Source of the DNA: a virus
Virus record (IMG/VR): IMGVR_UViG_3300032323_000924
Location: 1 to 21,673 of that record
DNA length: 21,673 bases
Reading direction: 5' to 3' (one strand)
How positions within the stretch are numbered: position 1 is the stretch's first letter; every line of letters begins with the position of its first letter. The position numbers and the translations under genes are program-made. This document shows, one piece after another, positions 19,897 through 21,673 of this stretch. The notes beneath the pieces were generated by a model. The model did no database searches. It was not told the DNA's origin and saw nothing but the letters and a program-made list of their open reading frames with translations.

Positions 19897-20654
19897 TCAA
19901 CAACCTGGGTGAATGTCTGATCTGCCACCGATCAACGGAATCAATGACCTGTGGCCGGTGTGAATCAACAATGCGCAACCAGCTGGCAGACATGCCGAAA
20001 TACGCCGCCTTAGCGTCACAGAGGCTACAACCAAGGCAGGGTGGTAGCAGGGGAACCGAACGAGGCTTTGGGCTGTCTATGGCCGCCTTAGAGGCTTCCT
20101 GCGGCTATAACGCCACCGCCGTGCTGGAGAACTGGGTGAGAGACTGGCGCGAAACGTACAACTTGGTGCCGTACGGCGTGGCGACAGAGACCGTGCCCAA
20201 TGCCGAACTGTTGGCACACATCTGCGATTTCTTGCAAACATGGCTCAACCGCGCCTGCGCCGACCATCCGGCCATAGACCTATTCGCCGGGGAACTGCGC
20301 CAACAATGGGCCGCGATGCGTGAAGGCGCCAACGAAACGCCACCCAACTCCTGGGTCATCCCCTGCCCCGCCGACGTTGACACCGCCGACGGTATCGCCA
20401 CCTGCGGCAAGCCCATCAAGATAACCGATGTCGACCTTGAAAACCTCGTTAGTTGCCCCGGCTGCAAGACACATTGGAGAGTTGGCCGGCTGCTCTACGT
20501 TGGCGCCGCCACTGCCAACGGCGGCATTTACGTTGACGCCGAGGCCGCCAGTCAATACCTTGGCGTTAGTGAGCGCACCCTGCGTCAATGGGCCAAGGCC
20601 GGCAAGATCAAACGCGAACGCGGCAGATACGACATCACCGGGCTGACGGCGTGA
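19893..20654 (+). CDS. Zinc-ribbon and MerR-like HTH protein
   Basis: The 253-aa protein has an N-terminal zinc ribbon (C8, C11, C20 and C23 in CLIC...CGRC). A helical middle includes WVRDWRETYNL. A second Cys group lies near the C-terminus (CPAD...CGKP...CPGC), with an excisionase/MerR-type helix-turn-helix at the very end, AEAASQYLGVSERTLRQWAKAGKI, followed by a wing-like KRERGRYDI. Proteins with this outline are frequent in actinobacterial phages. It may regulate transcription or act in replication. The start is TTG 19893, overlapping the previous stop, with GAGGAAG upstream; no ATG or GTG nearby competes. GTGA overlap links it to the next gene. Confidence 0.75.
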   Translation: MINNLGECLICHRSTESMTCGRCESTMRNQLADMPKYAALASQRLQPRQGGSRGTERGFGLSMAALEASCGYNATAVLENWVRDWRETYNLVPYGVATETVPNAELLAHICDFLQTWLNRACADHPAIDLFAGELRQQWAAMREGANETPPNSWVIPCPADVDTADGIATCGKPIKITDVDLENLVSCPGCKTHWRVGRLLYVGAATANGGIYVDAEAASQYLGVSERTLRQWAKAGKIKRERGRYDITGLTA

Positions 20655-20842
20655 CCAAAACGGATCAACGAATCGTGACGGCTTACTGCCCCGCCTGTCA
20701 TACCTTGATCCCCATTGTTACCGTCACATTTATCACGCAAGGCCGCTGGCGTCAACGTGTCAAGATGGAACTAGATGGCGACGCCACAGACTACGTCGCG
20801 CACCTGTGGGCACATCAGCACGGCATAACCGACCCCCCGTAG
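20651..20842 (+). CDS. Small zinc-finger-like protein (63 aa)
   Basis: The GTG start at 20651 overlaps the previous stop. The product has CPAC near residues 13-16 and a C-terminal HLWAHQH, giving two Cys and several His placed as in a small zinc finger. Between them is a two-strand segment (PIVTVTFITQGRW). A longer reading from 20588 lies inside the upstream gene and adds a low-complexity basic stretch, so it is not preferred. Function unknown. It is the last gene before the 150-base noncoding gap. Confidence 0.6.
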   Translation: MTKTDQRIVTAYCPACHTLIPIVTVTFITQGRWRQRVKMELDGDATDYVAHLWAHQHGITDPP

Positions 20843-20869
20843 ACAAACCAGCAGCACTTCCGCTATATT
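20840..20869 (+). promoter_or_regulatory. Candidate promoter in the 20843-20992 gap
   Basis: TAGACA (20840-20845) and TATATT (20864-20869) are 18 bases apart and match the consensus at five of six positions each. An 8-base palindrome GTTGCAAC (20877-20884) lies around the predicted start of transcription and could be an operator. The downstream leader would be about 115 bases and contain the hairpin at 20932-20972. Confidence 0.5.
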
Positions 20870-20931
20870 GTGCTACGTTGCAACAGTCGCAACATTCATG
20901 CTGGCCACATCGGTCACACACTCATAAAAAC

Positions 20932-20972
20932 TTTGGCGTCGTTGGTTTGTTCCCCTTACCAATGGCGCCAAA
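20932..20972 (+). other. Strong RNA hairpin in the leader of the small-gene cluster
   Basis: TTTGGCGTCGTTGG (20932-20945) pairs with CCAATGGCGCCAAA (20959-20972): 14 continuous pairs, two of them G-U, around a 13-base loop that contains TTCCCC. It sits between the candidate promoter and the ATG at 20993 in DNA without other coding sense. No T-run follows, so it is not a typical terminator. It could be an attenuator, an RNA-processing site or a stable leader. Confidence 0.6.
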
Positions 20973-20992
20973 CTCATTTGATGGAACAGGTC

Positions 20993-21121
20993 ATGGACAC
21001 ATTGAGCGACATTGATGAGGCATTGACTTACTTGAACCAAGTCCCCGTGGATGAACGCGGCGCAGCTTGGCGCGCATACCTTGACGCCGTACTCGATCAA
21101 CGAAAAGAATCGGAGCAATAA
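20993..21121 (+). CDS. Small acidic protein (42 aa)
   Basis: From ATG 20993, preceded by GGAACAGG, a 42-codon frame ends at TAA 21119-21121. The product, MDTLSDIDEALTYLNQVPVD..., is two helices joined by a turn (PVDERGAAWRAYLDAVL), acidic and soluble. Upstream extension to 20870 would cover the hairpin and promoter region without a ribosome site, so it is rejected. No family recognised; similar mini-genes are often early accessory proteins. Confidence 0.5.
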   Translation: MDTLSDIDEALTYLNQVPVDERGAAWRAYLDAVLDQRKESEQ

Positions 21122-21123
21122 CA

Positions 21124-21312
21124 ATGGCTGACATCACCCGCGCAGACATTCAAGCCGCCATTGACAACATCACTGGCGCCCCATCCTCGGGGATAGTGCA
21201 TGACGTAACTCCAGGAATCGTTGATGCGATAACCCGCCTGATCGAGGGGGATAGTGAAGTTGAGCAGAGGGTGATCAAGCCCACTGAGACACGCAAGGTG
21301 GCCAGCGATTAA
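21124..21312 (+). CDS. Hypothetical protein (62 aa)
   Basis: The start is ATG 21124, two bases after the previous stop, with GGAGCAA as ribosome site. It contains an N-terminal helix (TRADIQAAIDNITGA), a middle with a Gly/Pro break (SSGIVHDVTPGIVDAITRLIE) and a charged end (EQRVIKPTETRKVASD). It resembles no family I know. The HNH gene begins immediately after its stop codon. Confidence 0.55.
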   Translation: MADITRADIQAAIDNITGAPSSGIVHDVTPGIVDAITRLIEGDSEVEQRVIKPTETRKVASD

Positions 21313-21648
21313 ATGATTGACGGCGTTCAACGACCATGCCTTGAGTGTGGGAAGTTGACCACCAACCGCACCCGGTGTGAGCCTTGTCGATTGCAACATG
21401 GTCAACGCATCGAAGCAAACCGTGATCAAAGCAAACGGCAACATTATTCAGGTGACTATCGCAAACGCGCAAAGGCAGTCCGAGAGGCTGCCACACATTG
21501 TTGGATTTGTGGAGAGAGCGCCCGACCCAATGACCCTTGGCAGGCCGACCATGTGTTCGCTGGCGAAATTAATTCACCACTTTTGCCTTCTCATCGAAGC
21601 TGTAATATCAAAAGGGGTAGGGGAAACAAACCCCGGGGTGGGGCGTAA
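21313..21648 (+). CDS. HNH endonuclease
   Basis: The 111-aa protein has an N-terminal Cys pair set (C9, C12, C22, C25), then the HNH core: C63 and C66 (CWIC), D79-H80 (QADHV), and HRSCNIKRG with C97, N98 and K100. The paired Cys residues hold zinc, and His80 with Asn98 is in the usual position of the nuclease site. In HK97-like phages a small HNH protein of this type is commonly encoded just before the terminase genes and aids DNA packaging. The window ends 25 bases later, so this cannot be confirmed. The ATG immediately follows the previous stop (TAAATG). The ribosome site is weak (AAGGTGG, about 11 bases upstream), so coupling may drive translation. Confidence 0.85.
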   Translation: MIDGVQRPCLECGKLTTNRTRCEPCRLQHGQRIEANRDQSKRQHYSGDYRKRAKAVREAATHCWICGESARPNDPWQADHVFAGEINSPLLPSHRSCNIKRGRGNKPRGGA

Positions 21649-21673
21649 CTGCCCAATCTGTGACGGCAACTAC
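21638..21673 (+). CDS. Partial small Cys-motif protein running off the right edge
   Basis: A GTG at 21638 opens a frame that reads MGRNCPICDGNY and continues past the window end. The CPIC pair after a short basic start matches small zinc/HTH proteins that precede or replace the small terminase subunit in many actinobacterial phages. It overlaps the HNH stop, and the purine run before it (AGGGG at 21619-21623) is a little far. Only 12 codons are visible, so this is a weak call. Confidence 0.35.
   Translation, partial: MGRNCPICDGNY

Noticed and set aside
20843-20992. tRNA gene in the noncoding gap
   Set aside because: The 14-bp hairpin is not part of a cloverleaf; no T-loop (GGTTCGA-like) or acceptor stem pairing could be found. 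No tRNA was recognised elsewhere by eye.
21631-21638. CCCCGGGG palindrome as a cos or attachment site
   Set aside because: The palindrome is only eight bases, lies inside the coding end of the HNH gene and has no neighbouring features of a packaging site. It was kept only as a remark.
1-21673. Integration or lysogeny genes, insertion sequences or reverse transcriptase
   Set aside because: I looked for integrase/recombinase motifs, transposase DDE signatures, terminal inverted repeats with flanking duplications and YxDD reverse transcriptase motifs; none was seen. The C-terminal excisionase-like HTH at 19893..20654 alone is not enough to claim lysogeny.

Overview
The window is a compact stretch of a tailed-phage (siphovirus) genome that most likely infects an actinobacterium. 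The strongest host clue is a WhiB-family iron-sulphur regulator at 14701..14958, a family essentially confined to Actinobacteria and their phages. An r1t-type holin, TANNNT-type -10 boxes and frequent GTG starts are compatible with this. Base composition is only moderately GC-rich, and several small proteins resemble those of aquatic metagenomic phages, so an uncultured freshwater or marine actinobacterium is a reasonable but unproven guess. No integrase, parA or plasmid-type genes were seen, so nothing in the window indicates lysogeny.

Layout. Positions 46..11853 form one rightward late block. It starts with two sugar-metabolism genes: a two-domain glycosyltransferase and an NAD-dependent epimerase. 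These sit directly in front of the head-tail connector. Then come a tail-terminator-like gene, the tail tube protein, the tail assembly chaperone with a textbook -1 frameshift (slippery CCCTTTG plus hairpin), an HK97 gp10-like gene, the tape measure, a minor tail protein, a glycine-rich adhesin, a small tail-associated protein, two small membrane proteins (one a clear holin candidate), the endolysin, a small Cys/HTH-like protein and a stand-alone 3'-5' exonuclease. A hairpin ends this block where it meets a short leftward operon of four tiny genes (12757 down to 11897). The first of those, 57 aa long, is easily missed because of its size.

From about 12803 transcription is again rightward, through the early/replication region. 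It begins with a DUF6378-like gene and a small gene, then a strong intrinsic terminator at 13388..13427 and a new promoter with a perfect TTGACA. Next come a small membrane protein, an exported lysozyme-like protein, a Holliday-junction-resolvase-like nuclease, WhiB, a Cas4/RecB-like exonuclease with a probable accessory subunit, an OB-fold ssDNA-binding candidate, a ribbon-helix-helix regulator behind a repeat-embedded promoter, a TnsA-like nuclease, a primase-polymerase/helicase fusion, zinc-binding and HTH proteins, and an HNH endonuclease. The window ends inside a small Cys-containing ORF. Terminase, portal, protease and major capsid genes are absent; they probably lie beyond the right edge and/or before the left edge.

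How the parts work together. The prim-pol/helicase, exonuclease pair, ssDNA-binding candidate and resolvase form a self-contained replication-recombination set. The RHH, WhiB and HTH proteins are the candidate regulators. Noncoding DNA is scarce: every gap is under 160 bases, and the larger ones hold promoters, terminators, operator-like repeats or hairpins. The repeat-dense gap 19443..19536, just after the prim-pol gene, is the best candidate for a replication origin or a control region.
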